Of a DNA stretch of 64,000 nt, positions 51,890-61,579 are shown one piece after another. The position numbers were made by a program, and so were the translations under genes. Source of the DNA: Massilia sp. HP4 (lineage in GTDB: Bacteria; Pseudomonadota; Gammaproteobacteria; Burkholderiales; Burkholderiaceae_D); the NCBI RefSeq assembly GCF_005222695.1, contig NZ_STGG01000020.1:1-64000 (forward strand), given 5' to 3'. Position 1 is the stretch's first letter, and every line of letters starts with the position of its first letter. The notes under the pieces were generated by a model. That model was not told where the DNA came from. It did not search any database and worked only from the letters and a program-made list of their open reading frames with translations.

Positions 51890-53548
51890 TTACTCCTCTC
51901 GTTCCAGCAGCAGGTGGCGGGTGCGCATGGTGTCCATGCGCAGGCCGGCCACCCGGCCGTTCCTGCGCTCTACCCGGAGCGCGCCGCGCAAAGGCAGGTC
52001 CCCTTCCATTTGCCAGCCGAAGACGTCGTCTCCCAACGCCTCCAGCTGGATCGACGTACTGCCGAAGCGGCCCGCCAGTGCCAGGCGCAGGACGTCGCCG
52101 TCCAGGCGCAGCACTGCATGGGCGTCCAGCTCCGGCGCGCGATAGCGGCCCACCAGGTCCCGGCCCGCCTGTGCCAGCGTGGGCGGCGTTTCAGGCAGCA
52201 GTTCCAGGTCTTCGGCATGGCTGCCCTCTGATACCCGCAGCGTCGCCGGCGCGCCGGCGCCAGCCGGCAGCGCGGCCAGGTCGATGGCGAACGGGCCGGT
52301 GGCCGATTCCTCGAACCGCGTGCGCAGTTTGCCGTCCCCGGCATGCAGCGCCATCGGCGCTTGATGCAGCACTTCCAGTCCCAGGGCGCCGTCGACGTCG
52401 GCGAAAGCGGCCATGAAGCCGGAGCTGCGCGAGACATAGCGCCTGCCCAGCAGTGCCTTGCGGTCCGCGCTGGCCACCTGGGTGTCGCAGGCGGACGTCA
52501 ACGTGTCAGCCAGCATGATGTCGACCACGCGCCGGGACAGGTCCCAGGGCTTGATCGGGGCGCCATTGCTCATGATGATGACGTCCAGCCCGTGGGCTGG
52601 CACCGTCAGCATCTGGCAAGCGCCCCCGATCACGCCACCGGCGTGGTGCACCACCTCCACGCCGCGGTAAACGTGGCGCATCAGGCCCAGCGCATAGGGC
52701 AGCTCGACGCCGTCGTCCAGGCGCGCCAGTGCGAGCATCTGGGTCCAGCTGGCGTCGCTGCCCACACGCTTGGCTCCGCGCAGGTGGGCCAGCCAGCGCA
52801 GCATGTCGTCGACGGTTGAGATCATCGCGCCTTCGCCCCGGACTTCGGTGCTGGGGAAGATGCCGCGCCGGTAGCCGCCGGCAGGCAGCGCCACATGCAT
52901 GGTGGCCATGCCGCGATGGATCTCGAAGTCGCTCGGCGCCGAGACGGTGTCGATCATGCCCAGCGGCTTGAAGATGCGCTCGGCGAGGAAGGCTTCGAAC
53001 GCCATGCCGCTGGCACGCGAGATCGCGATCGACAGCAGGTGGTAGCCGCTATTGTTGTAGATGAGTTTCTGGCCCGGCGCGAAATTGGCTTCGCGCTGGC
53101 GCAGTTGGGCAGCCAGCGCCTGGCCGGCCGGCTTGATTGCCATGCCGTCGGCCAGGAAGCCGATGTCTAGATGGCAGCGGTAGCCGCCGGTATGGTTCAT
53201 CAACTGCCGCAGCGTCGGCTCTGCGTCCAGTGCGGGCAGCTCCGGCAGGTGCCGTCGCACGCCGGCATCCAGGTCCAGCTTGCCCTCCTCGGCCAGCAAC
53301 AGCGCGGCCAGGCAGGTGAAGTGCTTGCTGGTCGAACCGATGCGCATGCGGGTGAACGGGGTGTTCGCCACCGCCAGCTCGACGCTGGCCAGGCCAAATC
53401 CGCGCCGGTAGACCACCTCGCCATGCCGGGCCACGCCGACCGCCAGGCCGGGCGCATCGCTGCGGTTGAAGACGTCAAACAACGCGTCCAGCCCGGCGGC
53501 GCCGGTATCGACCGGCGCCGCGGCATTCATCACGGAAGAATCACGCAT
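51890..53548 (-). CDS. D-aminopeptidase-like serine hydrolase (S12, DAP type)
   Basis: 552 residues, strong AAGGAG. Catalytic domain with SxxK in GSTSKHFT (Ser72, Lys75), YNNSGYH (Tyr-x-Asn), and HHAGG (KTG equivalent, about 300). Two C-terminal beta-barrel domains follow, as in Ochrobactrum D-aminopeptidase (about 520 residues). DAP removes N-terminal D-residues from peptides and amides. First gene of the operon. No signal peptide, so it acts in the cytoplasm. Confidence 0.88.
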   Translation of the reverse strand: MRDSSVMNAAAPVDTGAAGLDALFDVFNRSDAPGLAVGVARHGEVVYRRGFGLASVELAVANTPFTRMRIGSTSKHFTCLAALLLAEEGKLDLDAGVRRHLPELPALDAEPTLRQLMNHTGGYRCHLDIGFLADGMAIKPAGQALAAQLRQREANFAPGQKLIYNNSGYHLLSIAISRASGMAFEAFLAERIFKPLGMIDTVSAPSDFEIHRGMATMHVALPAGGYRRGIFPSTEVRGEGAMISTVDDMLRWLAHLRGAKRVGSDASWTQMLALARLDDGVELPYALGLMRHVYRGVEVVHHAGGVIGGACQMLTVPAHGLDVIIMSNGAPIKPWDLSRRVVDIMLADTLTSACDTQVASADRKALLGRRYVSRSSGFMAAFADVDGALGLEVLHQAPMALHAGDGKLRTRFEESATGPFAIDLAALPAGAGAPATLRVSEGSHAEDLELLPETPPTLAQAGRDLVGRYRAPELDAHAVLRLDGDVLRLALAGRFGSTSIQLEALGDDVFGWQMEGDLPLRGALRVERRNGRVAGLRMDTMRTRHLLLEREE

Positions 53549-53568
53549 TGCGACTCCTTGCAGGAGAT

Positions 53569-53620
53569 GGGATAAAGTGAAACCAGATTATCCCAATCAG
53601 AAAATTTTCGCAATCAGAAA
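53569..53620. promoter_or_regulatory. Inverted and direct repeats upstream of the D-peptide operon
   Basis: Inverted repeat GGGATAA/TTATCCC (53569-53575 and 53588-53594) and direct repeat CAATCAGAAA (53594-53603 and 53611-53620, 17-bp period). All lie just upstream of the D-aminopeptidase ribosome site and are candidate operators for the XRE-cupin regulator or its partner. Confidence 0.45.
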
Positions 53621-53755
53621 TTATGTAGTGGTGATGCTGCCGGGCGCGGGCATGCCGACTGCCAGGAAGGCCGACATTGGCGTCGGCCCCCGGCAGGCTT
53701 GAAAAATTTTACATAAACGAAAACGCTGCCCGGGCGGCGGGCAGCCTGGCGTGCA

Positions 53756-54463
53756 TCAGCGGCGACGGACGCGGCTCGTGGCGCCGGCAGCCGCGGCCCG
53801 GGGTTCGGGCGCCGCGCTGCTATGGCCGTTGACGTGCGGCGCCGGGTGGTCGCGGTCGGCCGGGCAGATGGTTAGTATGCGGCAGGGCCCGGGGGCCGCG
53901 GCGATGTAGGCGTGGGCCATGCCGCTGTCAAAATAGACCGAGTCGCCCGTTTCCAGGCGGGTCGGCGCATACAGGTCGGTGTACAGGTCGACCGCGCCTT
54001 CCAGTACGTAGGCGTACTCCTCGCCCGCATGCCGGATCATCTCCCCGAACTCGGCGATCGAGCGGGCGTGGATCTCGCCCACGATGGGGACGATCTGCTT
54101 GTTCAGCAAATCGGCGGCGGGATACAGGTGCCGGTAGTTCGGGGTCTCGATGGTATAGCCGGCGCCGGCCCGGGTAATGCTGCGGCGGCCGCTGGAGGCG
54201 GTTCGGGGCGCTTGCGTCCCGGCCGGCGCGTCGGCGCCGAACAGCTGGGCCATGTCGATCCCGAGCCCGCGGCAGATCGACACCAGCTTGTCGTAGCTGA
54301 TCGACATCTTGCCGTTCTCGATCTTGGACAGGGTGGACACCGGCAGGCCGGTGCGCTCGCTCGCCTCCAGCAAGGTCATGCCGCGCTCCTTCCTCAGGTC
54401 GCGCAGCACCAGGCCAAGCTGGCTTTCGGCGGGGGCATTGACGGCATTGGTTTTAGTAAGCAT
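53756..54463 (-). CDS. XRE-cupin transcription regulator
   Basis: 235 residues from ATG 54463. An in-frame ATG at 54517 is excluded because it directly abuts a TATAAT box at 54518-54523, so transcription should start after it. Helix-turn-helix at about 14-70 (LVLRDLRKERGMTLLEASERTGLPVSTLSKIENG), and a cupin sensor at about 120-200 (HAGEEYAYVLEGAVDLY and GDSVYFDSGMAHAY). XRE-cupin proteins commonly regulate amino-acid or amine catabolism. It is upstream of the peptide operon and probably controls it. Regulation is inferred. Confidence 0.9.
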   Translation of the reverse strand: MLTKTNAVNAPAESQLGLVLRDLRKERGMTLLEASERTGLPVSTLSKIENGKMSISYDKLVSICRGLGIDMAQLFGADAPAGTQAPRTASSGRRSITRAGAGYTIETPNYRHLYPAADLLNKQIVPIVGEIHARSIAEFGEMIRHAGEEYAYVLEGAVDLYTDLYAPTRLETGDSVYFDSGMAHAYIAAAPGPCRILTICPADRDHPAPHVNGHSSAAPEPRAAAAGATSRVRRR

Positions 54464-54517
54464 CGGGTGGTGTGATAGGGACGCGCCAGACGTCACGATG
54501 ACGTCTTTTCTCCCCAT

Positions 54518-54547
54518 ATTATAGATCCGCGAAAATACTATCGTCTA
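54518..54547 (-). promoter_or_regulatory. Promoter of XRE-cupin gene
   Basis: Minus-strand -10 TATAAT (54518-54523) and -35 TAGACG (54542-54547), 18 bp apart. Inverted repeat CGGTT/AACCG (54553-54557 and 54564-54568) lies just upstream. A start near 54511 gives a leader of about 48 nt before the ATG at 54463. Confidence 0.6.
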
Positions 54548-54693
54548 TTTTTCGGTTATAGAAAACCGGGTGGCTGCTTATGCAACCGGCCAACAACCGG
54601 CCATCGAGCGCGAGCGCGGGCGAAGGCGGCGTCGTGGAGCCTGGCGCCACCCTCCCGGTCCAGGGCCGATCACGGCTACGGGCCGGCCTGGGT

Positions 54694-57180
54694 TCAGTGC
54701 GGGCCCGGGGCGGGGGCGCCGGCCTCCCTGCTCGCGGCCCTGGCCAGCCAGGCATCGAACTCGGGCGCCGGGATCGGCCGCGCATGCAGGAAGCCCTGCG
54801 CCATGTCGCAGCCGTGGGCCTGCAAGAACGCCTGTTCGGCCTCGGTCTCGACGCCCTCGGCCACTACCATCAGGCGCAGGCTGCGCGCCATGGCGAGCGC
54901 GGCCACCACCAGGCCGGCGCGCTCGGCGTCGGTGTCGATGTCGGTCACCAGCGACCTGTCGACCTTGAGCTCATCGGGACGCAGGCGGCTGATATAGCCC
55001 AGCGACGAGTAGCCGGTGCCGAAATCGTCGATCGCCACCAGCACGCCGAGCGCTTTCAGGCCGGCCAGGGTGGCGCGCGTCTGTTCGGTGTCGGCCAGCT
55101 GGTGCTGCTCGGTGATCTCGACGCACAGCCGGCCCGGCGCGAGGCCGGTGGCGCGCAGCGCCGCCTCGACCACCGGCACCAGGCGGCCCGACTTGAACTG
55201 GGCCGCCGTCACGTTGACCCCGACGCGCAGTCCGGGGCCGCCGTCGGCGTGCCACAGGACGGCCTGGCGGCAGGCCTGGAGGATGGCCCAGGCGCCGATT
55301 TCCTCGCCCATCGACGATTCTTCGAGCATCGGCAGGAACAGGTCGGGCATCAGCAGGCCCAGTTCGGGGTGGTGCCAGCGCAGCAGGGCTTCGGCGGCGG
55401 CCGGCCGGCCGTCGGCCAGGGCGACGATGGGCTGGTAGAACATCTCGAGTTCGTCCCGCTCGAGCGCCATGCGCAGGCCGGTCCCCAGCCGCACCCGCAT
55501 CTCCATGCGCGCGGTCAGTTCGGGCCGGTAGAACTGGACGTTGTTGCGGCCTTCTCCCTTGGCCTGGTAGAGCGCGCTGTCGGCGAAGCGCAGCAGGGTG
55601 CGGAAGTCTTGCGCGTCGTCGGGGAACAGGCTCACGCCCATGCTGACGGCCAGGCGCACCTCGTGGCTGTTCAAGTGCAGCGGCCGACCGCATTCCTGGC
55701 GCAGCTTGTCGGTCAGGGCGATCACGTCGCGCGTGTCGGACACCTCGGACAGCACCACCACGAACTCGTCCCCGCCCAGGCGGCCGACAATGTCGATCGC
55801 GCGCACGCTGCGCGCCAGCCGCGTCGCCAGCTCCTTGAGCACCTGGTCGCCGGTCTCGTGGCCATAGGTGTCGTTGATGTGCTTGAAGTAATCGAGGTCG
55901 ATGAAGACCACCGCCAGCCGCGCCCCGCGGCGGCGTGCCACGGCCAGTTCGCGCTCGACCTGCTCGCTCAGCATGGCCCGGTTGGCAACCCCGGTCAGGG
56001 CGTCATGGTGGGCCAGGTGGGCCAGTTCTTCTTCGGCCCGCTTGCGTTCGGTGACGTCGTTCACCTGGATCAGGAATTGCTGCGGTTCGTGGTTCTCGGG
56101 CAGCAAGGTGGCCGATACCAGGGCCCATACCGTGCGCCCGTCCCTGGGGCGGTAGCGCCGTTCGTATTGCACCGCGTCGCTGCGGCCGGACAGCAGGTCT
56201 TGCTGGTACTCGCGTTCGATGGCATTGTCGCCGCTGTCCCCGAAGCCGTCTTGCGCGGCGCCCACCAGCTCGTCGGCCGGCGCACCGAGCAGGCGGCACA
56301 TGGCGCGGTTGACGCGCACATAGCGGTTGTCGCGGTCGACCAGCGCCAGCCCCAGCGGCGCGTTATCGAAGGCGCTGCGAAAGCGCTGCTCGCTGCGCGC
56401 CAGGCGCAGCTCGGCCGCCACCCGTTCTCGTTCGTCATGCAGTACGATCGCGGTGCCCATCGGGTGGGCCCGCTCGTCGCAGATCGGGCCGGCCGAGAAG
56501 TCGACCGGGATGCGCTGGCCCTCATGGGTCACGAGCATGGCGGCGCCGCTGTGCGCCAGGCAGTCGTGGCGCGCCAGGCTGACGGCATCGCCGGCGTCGT
56601 CCTCGAGCCGGACCACCTCGGCGGCGCTGCGTCCGCGCAGGATCTCGGTGCCCAGCAGGTGCTCGGCCGCCGGGTTGGCCAGGCCGACCAGGCCATCGGC
56701 ATCGGTGGCGATCACGGCGTCGCCCACGCCGTGCAGCACCGACGTGAGCCAGCGTTCCTTGTCGCGCAGCGCGCGTTCGACGTCGGCCTTGCGCAGCGCG
56801 ACCTCGATCACGGCGCGCAGCTCGCGGCCCTGGAACGGTTTGGTAAGATAGCCATAGGGCATCGCCGAGGCGGCGCGGTCGACGGTCTGGTCGTCGCTGT
56901 AGGCAGTCAGGAAAAGAATCGGGATCTGCAGCTCGGCGCCGATGCGCGCGGCGGCCGCGATGCCGTCCATCTCGCCCTTGAGCACCACGTCCATCAGCAC
57001 CAGGTCGGGCCGGTCGGCGCGCGCACGAATGATGGCGTCAGGGCCGTTGTCGACGCAGCCGCAGACGCGGTAGCCCATCTCGCCCAACTGGCCCGCGATG
57101 TCCATGGCGACCACGGACTCGTCTTCGACCACCAGCAGGCTCGGCGCGTCCCGGGCCGCGCCCGGTAAGGAATGCAGCAT
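54694..57180 (-). CDS. Response regulator with PAS, GGDEF and EAL domains
   Basis: 828 residues. Receiver domain 13-130 (LLVVEDESVVAMDI, LVLMDVVLKGEMDG with phospho-Asp about 64, FLTAYSD, YLTKPF), two PAS regions (about 145-260 and 275-395), a GGDEF domain with intact GGDEF (469-473), and an EAL domain with AAEALLRW (EAL 597-599), EITEQ and DDFGTGYSS all intact. It could both make and degrade c-di-GMP, switched by phosphorylation. Follows the sensor kinase by 11 bp, which makes that kinase its likely partner. Confidence 0.94.
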   Translation of the reverse strand: MLHSLPGAARDAPSLLVVEDESVVAMDIAGQLGEMGYRVCGCVDNGPDAIIRARADRPDLVLMDVVLKGEMDGIAAAARIGAELQIPILFLTAYSDDQTVDRAASAMPYGYLTKPFQGRELRAVIEVALRKADVERALRDKERWLTSVLHGVGDAVIATDADGLVGLANPAAEHLLGTEILRGRSAAEVVRLEDDAGDAVSLARHDCLAHSGAAMLVTHEGQRIPVDFSAGPICDERAHPMGTAIVLHDERERVAAELRLARSEQRFRSAFDNAPLGLALVDRDNRYVRVNRAMCRLLGAPADELVGAAQDGFGDSGDNAIEREYQQDLLSGRSDAVQYERRYRPRDGRTVWALVSATLLPENHEPQQFLIQVNDVTERKRAEEELAHLAHHDALTGVANRAMLSEQVERELAVARRRGARLAVVFIDLDYFKHINDTYGHETGDQVLKELATRLARSVRAIDIVGRLGGDEFVVVLSEVSDTRDVIALTDKLRQECGRPLHLNSHEVRLAVSMGVSLFPDDAQDFRTLLRFADSALYQAKGEGRNNVQFYRPELTARMEMRVRLGTGLRMALERDELEMFYQPIVALADGRPAAAEALLRWHHPELGLLMPDLFLPMLEESSMGEEIGAWAILQACRQAVLWHADGGPGLRVGVNVTAAQFKSGRLVPVVEAALRATGLAPGRLCVEITEQHQLADTEQTRATLAGLKALGVLVAIDDFGTGYSSLGYISRLRPDELKVDRSLVTDIDTDAERAGLVVAALAMARSLRLMVVAEGVETEAEQAFLQAHGCDMAQGFLHARPIPAPEFDAWLARAASREAGAPAPGPH

Positions 57181-57191
57181 GATCGATCCTG

Positions 57192-59420
57192 TTATGGCGC
57201 CGTCTGGCGGGCGGCCATGTTCGTCTGGTGCGACAGCGCATCGGCCGCGTGGCTGGCGCCGCGCTTGCCGTTGAGCCCGGGATGGAAGACAAGCCTGATG
57301 CAGGCGCCGCCGCGGTTCTCGAGCACGAGCTTGGCATGCAATTGCTCGCTCAAGGCGCTAACTAGTCTTAGACCCAAGGTTTGCGGTGAAGTTCCATCCG
57401 AGCCCGGCGGCAGGCCGATGCCGTCGTCGCGCACTGTCAGGCGCAGCATCTGGTCGTCCGCGTCCACGCCGTCGTCCGGCTCGCGCGCCACGGTGACGTG
57501 GATCGTGCCGCGCCGGCCGTCGGGGAAGGCGTGCTTGAGGCTGTTCGAGACCAGCTCGTTGAGCAGCAGGCCGAGCGGCACCGCGAGATCCAGGCCGACG
57601 TGGACCGGGGCCACGTCGAGCGCCAGCTCGATGCCGCGCTGGTGGGCCGAGCCGGCGCTGGCCAGCTGGACGCACAGTTCGCCCACATAGTCGTCGAGGC
57701 GGATGGCGCCGAGGGTGCGCGACTGGTACAGGCGTTCGTGGACCAGCGCCATCGCGCGCACCCGGTTGGCCGCTTCCTGCAAGGCGTGCTGGGCGCGGCC
57801 GTCCCTGAGCGTGCGTGCCTGCAGGTTGAACAGGCTGATGACCAGCTGCAGGTTGTTCTTGACCCGGTGGTAGAGCTCCTTGAGCAAGGTGTTCTTGTCT
57901 TCCAGTGCGTGGCGCAGCGCTTCCTCCTGCTCCCAGCCGGCGCTGACATCGCGCACGGTCACGATCAGCAGCGCCCGCTCGGGCAGCGGATTGGCCATGG
58001 CGTCGGCCGCGAAGGCGTCGCCGTCGCGGCGCAGGCCGCGCAGATGGGTGGTGCCGGCCATCCCGCTACGCAGCGGGACGGCGCGCATGCGCTCGCACAC
58101 CGACCCCGGCTGGTCGCCGGCTTCCACGATCAGCGCATCCAGCGCCTGCCCTTCCAGCGTGCCGGCCGGGTAGCCGAACATGCGCTCGGCCTGGCCATTG
58201 GCGCGCACCACCCGGCAGTCCGGCCCGACCAGCAGGATGCCGTCCGGCGTCTCTTCGAAGATCCCGCGCAGGAAGGCTTCGCTGCGCTCGACCGCGCGCT
58301 TGGCTTCGCGCAGGGTGCGCTCGGCGCGCTCGGCTTCGTCGCGCTGGATGGTGCGCTCGCGCAGCAGCGCCGCGGTCTGCACCAGCGCATGGCCGACGTC
58401 CAGCGCCTCGTCGAGCGGCAGCGGCGGCAGCACCACCTGTTCGCCGTGGCCGAGGGCGATCGCCGGCCGCACCAGGCCGCGCACGGCCGCCTCGATCCGG
58501 GTGCCGATCAGCGCCACCAGGGCCGCGCCGAGCAGCAGCAGCGCGCATCCGCCCACGATGATCCATTCCAGGGAACGCCACAGGTTGGCATTGAGCGCGC
58601 TGCGCTGCAGGGCGATCGCCACCGTCCATTCGGACAGCGAGGAGTGGCTGAACACGGTCACCAGGCCGGCGCCGTCCGGACCCGGCTCGTCGACCGTGCC
58701 CTCCGGCCCCAGCGCGAAGCCGGCCGCCAGCGCCGAACTGGCACGCCGGCCGACCTCGGTGCGGGTGGCGCGGCTGCTCCATACCACGCGCGCACGGCCG
58801 TCGTAGATCGTGACGGTGGCGCCGGGCGGCGCCTGCTGGCGTTCGAGGATGGCGCCGAGGCGCTCGCCGAAATACTGCATCGACAGCACGTAGCGCACCT
58901 GGCCGCCCCGCACCACCGGCACGTCGACGCTGCTCAGCAGCCGGTTTACGGTCGGTCCCAGGTACAGGTCGGACACCATCGGACGCTCGGTGTCGAATAC
59001 ATTGCGGATTTCGCCCGCATTGCCGTGCCGGGGCAAGGCCGCATCGAGCGGGCGGCCGGTATTGATCACCTGGCGCAGGCCCGCATCCGTTGCCACCAGC
59101 ACGTTGCCGGGCCGCGCGTGCAGCACCTCGATGGCCTGGGCGTGGAAGGCGCGCAGGTCGTGGGCGTCCAGGCTGGGCGAGGTCGCCAGCGCCTGGAGGG
59201 CCGCCTGGGCACTGCTCAGCTCACGGTCGATGGCCTGCATCAGCGCGCGCGACACGTCTTGCGACGCGCGCTCGAGCCCGGCCCGCTCGCGTCCATACGA
59301 GTGCAGGAACAGCGCGACCACGGCCAGCGTGGTCGGGACGATGAAGGCCGCCAGCAGCAAGGCCAGCCATTGGCGGATGGTCGGTGCGCGGCGCGAGGGG
59401 AACGACAGGCTGATACCCAT
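57192..59420 (-). CDS. Sensor histidine kinase, HisKA_2 family, with periplasmic sensor and PAS
   Basis: 742 residues. N-terminal helix (WLALLLAAFIVPTTLAVVALFL), a large periplasmic Cache-like domain (about 45-280), second helix near 285-305 (WIIVGGCALLLLGAALVALIG), PAS (about 385-490), then HisKA_2 with phospho-His518 (ELYHRVKNNLQLV) and a HATPase domain (LLLNELVSNSLKHAFP, DDGIGLP). HisKA_2 kinases usually pass phosphate to stand-alone receivers; the GGDEF-EAL response regulator 11 bp downstream is the obvious partner. Likely a small-molecule-sensing c-di-GMP pathway. Confidence 0.93.
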   Translation of the reverse strand: MGISLSFPSRRAPTIRQWLALLLAAFIVPTTLAVVALFLHSYGRERAGLERASQDVSRALMQAIDRELSSAQAALQALATSPSLDAHDLRAFHAQAIEVLHARPGNVLVATDAGLRQVINTGRPLDAALPRHGNAGEIRNVFDTERPMVSDLYLGPTVNRLLSSVDVPVVRGGQVRYVLSMQYFGERLGAILERQQAPPGATVTIYDGRARVVWSSRATRTEVGRRASSALAAGFALGPEGTVDEPGPDGAGLVTVFSHSSLSEWTVAIALQRSALNANLWRSLEWIIVGGCALLLLGAALVALIGTRIEAAVRGLVRPAIALGHGEQVVLPPLPLDEALDVGHALVQTAALLRERTIQRDEAERAERTLREAKRAVERSEAFLRGIFEETPDGILLVGPDCRVVRANGQAERMFGYPAGTLEGQALDALIVEAGDQPGSVCERMRAVPLRSGMAGTTHLRGLRRDGDAFAADAMANPLPERALLIVTVRDVSAGWEQEEALRHALEDKNTLLKELYHRVKNNLQLVISLFNLQARTLRDGRAQHALQEAANRVRAMALVHERLYQSRTLGAIRLDDYVGELCVQLASAGSAHQRGIELALDVAPVHVGLDLAVPLGLLLNELVSNSLKHAFPDGRRGTIHVTVAREPDDGVDADDQMLRLTVRDDGIGLPPGSDGTSPQTLGLRLVSALSEQLHAKLVLENRGGACIRLVFHPGLNGKRGASHAADALSHQTNMAARQTAP

Positions 59421-59490
59421 CGCCCCACTCTAGGCCTGGCCGGGCGCGCCGGCAAGCAAGCCGGGCGCTCGCGCCTGCCGCTGCCATCCT

Positions 59491-61084
59491 TCAGCGGTTC
59501 TGGTAGCCGCCGAAATGCCGCACCGGGCTCCAGGCCGGCGCCACCGCGGGCAGCGCCGGCGACAGCTTGCCGAAGTCGCCCGCGCCGTACACAACCTGCC
59601 CATTCACTACCGTCAACACGCTTTCGAGGTCCTTGATCTTCTCGACGTCCATCGTGAAGTAATCCTGCGGCAGCACGGCGAAGTCGGCGTACTGGCCTAC
59701 GGCGAGTCGTCCCTTGACGTTTTCTTCGCCGCTCATCCAGGCGCTGCCGCGGGTCATGAGTTGCAGCGCTTCGTGGCGCGACAGCACGTCCTTCGCCTGC
59801 CAGGTCGCCAGCCCGCCGGCGGTCTTGCCCGTCACCGCCCAGTAGATCGACGGCCACGGGCCATAGCTGCTGACGCGGGTGCCATCGGTGCCCAGCCCCA
59901 CCGGCAGGCCGAGCTCGAGCATCTTGCGGATCGGCGGCAGTTGCCGGGCTTGGGCGCCATAGCGCTTCCAGTAGGCCTCGCCCTGGAAGTACATGCGGTT
60001 CTGCACCGCCACGCCGCCGCCCAGCGCCTTGATGCGCTTGAGCTGGTCGTCGGTCACCGTCTCGGCGTGGTCGACGATCCAGCGCAGGCCGGCCAGGGGC
60101 GTGCTGCGGTTGACCTTTTCGATCACGGCCAGGTCGCGCTCGATGCTCTCGCCATAGGTGGCGTGGATGCGGAACGGCCAGCGGTTCTTGACGAGCAGGG
60201 TCACCACCCGTTCCAGCTCGTCTTCCATATGGTGCGGCAGCTCGGGGCGCGGCTCCAGGAAGTTCTCGAAGTCGGCCGCGCTCGAGACCAGGTTCTCGCC
60301 CGCGCCTTCGGTGGTAAAGCCGTTCGCATAGAACATGTGCTCGTTGCGATCGGGTTTGGTCATCCTGATCCAGCGTTCGTAGTCTTGCAGCTCCTTGCCT
60401 GCCTGTTGCGCGAACAGGTAGTAGGAAGTGCGCACGGTCAGCTTGCCCTGTTTGGCCAATTCGATCGTCACGCCATAGTCGTCCGGGTAGGCCTGGCCGC
60501 CGCCGCCGGCATCGACCGCGCTGGTCATGCCCAGGCGGTTCAGGTCGCGGTAGAAATGCAGGGTCGAGTTCAGCTGCCCGGCGCGATCGAGCTTGCCGGT
60601 CTTGCCGAGGGTCGAGTACAGGATCATCGCATTCGGCTTGGCCAGCAGCAGGCCGGTCGGCTTGCCGGCGGCGTCGAGTTCCACCTCGCCATCGAGGTAT
60701 TTCGTGTCCTTGCTGTAGCCGAGCGTCTCGATGCCTTTCCGGTTCAGGAACGCCTTGCCATATAAATAGAGAATGAAAACCGGCTTGTCCGGCACCGCGG
60801 CATTGATCTCCGCCAGCGTCGGCAGGCGCTTTTCCTCGAACTGGTGCTCGCTCCAGCCGCCAACGACCTTGACCCACTGGCCGTCCGGTGTGCGCGCTGC
60901 CTGTTCCGTCGTTGCTGCCGGCGGCGGCGATCTTGCCGCCCTTGACGGCGAGCGCCTGGACGAACTCGCCCTCCCTGGCCATGGTGGCGATCTTGCCATT
61001 GGTGACGATCAGGTCGGCCTGGGCCTGGGCGGTCGAGGCCGCCAAAACGCCGGCGGCGAGCAGCGCGAGGGTGAGCTTGTTCAT
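59491..61084 (-). pseudogene. Broken YtcJ-type exported amidohydrolase
   Basis: ATG 61084 starts a signal peptide (LTLALLAAGVLAASTAQAQA) and YtcJ-type opening DLIVTNGKIATMAREGEFVQ, ending at KIAAAGSND near 60910. The rest of the enzyme (EQAARTPDGQWVKVVGGWSE to HFGGYQNR) continues in another frame from the same point to 59491. Compared with the family, about 55-60 residues that hold the HxH metal motif (normally after VIPGL) are missing at the junction. Later motifs remain: WIVDHAETV, LGTDGTR. One internal deletion with frameshift is the simplest reading; an assembly error is the alternative. No active enzyme is expected from either frame. Confidence 0.8.
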
Positions 61085-61292
61085 CGGTTGGACTCCCTGT
61101 GGTTGGATGGCGTCCAGTATCGGTGGCAGGGGCTCATGTTGAAAAGCGGATAATTTTGACGATGGCATTCGATTCCATCGACTGTCGAGGCCAGGCGGAC
61201 CGGGGTGCGCACGGCAGGCGGCCAGCGGTTTGCATGCGATCCCTGGCTGCGTGACAATGGGCTCACACGAACTGATCCTTCAAAGGAAGAGC

Positions 61293-61571
61293 ATGAATAT
61301 CACGGTCCAGAACACCGTCCCCGATACCGCGCGCATTACCCTGGTCGGCGAACTGCAGGATGGCAGCTTCAAGGCCAAGGTGATGACCGAGACGGCCGTG
61401 CCCTACACGCCCTACTGGGACAATCTGCTCGAGCAGCGCATCGTCTATATCCAGCCCGACGACGAACAGCTGGGCGCCATTGTCGCCGCGCTGAACGAGC
61501 GCCGTCTGTCACTCGACGAGTTGCAGAATTACGGCAGCTCGGATGGCGGCTCGTCGTCGATCCCGGTCTGA
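61293..61571 (+). CDS. Small protein of unknown function
   Basis: 92 residues from ATG 61293 with AAGGAAGAG upstream. Begins MNITVQNTVPDTARITLVGEL, with a central acidic stretch and a Ser/Gly-rich tail (GSSDGGSSSIPV). No signal peptide, membrane helix or family recognised. It lies between the broken amidohydrolase (divergent) and the tyrosine recombinase (convergent, stop 8 bp away). Confidence 0.6.
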   Translation: MNITVQNTVPDTARITLVGELQDGSFKAKVMTETAVPYTPYWDNLLEQRIVYIQPDDEQLGAIVAALNERRLSLDELQNYGSSDGGSSSIPV

Positions 61572-61579
61572 GCGTAGAT

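Noticed and set aside
54464-54517. Longer start for the XRE-cupin regulator (ATG 54517)
   Set aside because: The codon directly abuts the TATAAT box, so it would not be in the mRNA.
59085-59490. C-terminal extension of the first YtcJ frame to 59240
   Set aside because: After the frameshift this frame is out-of-register antisense-like sequence; the true C-terminus is in the other frame and ends at 59491.
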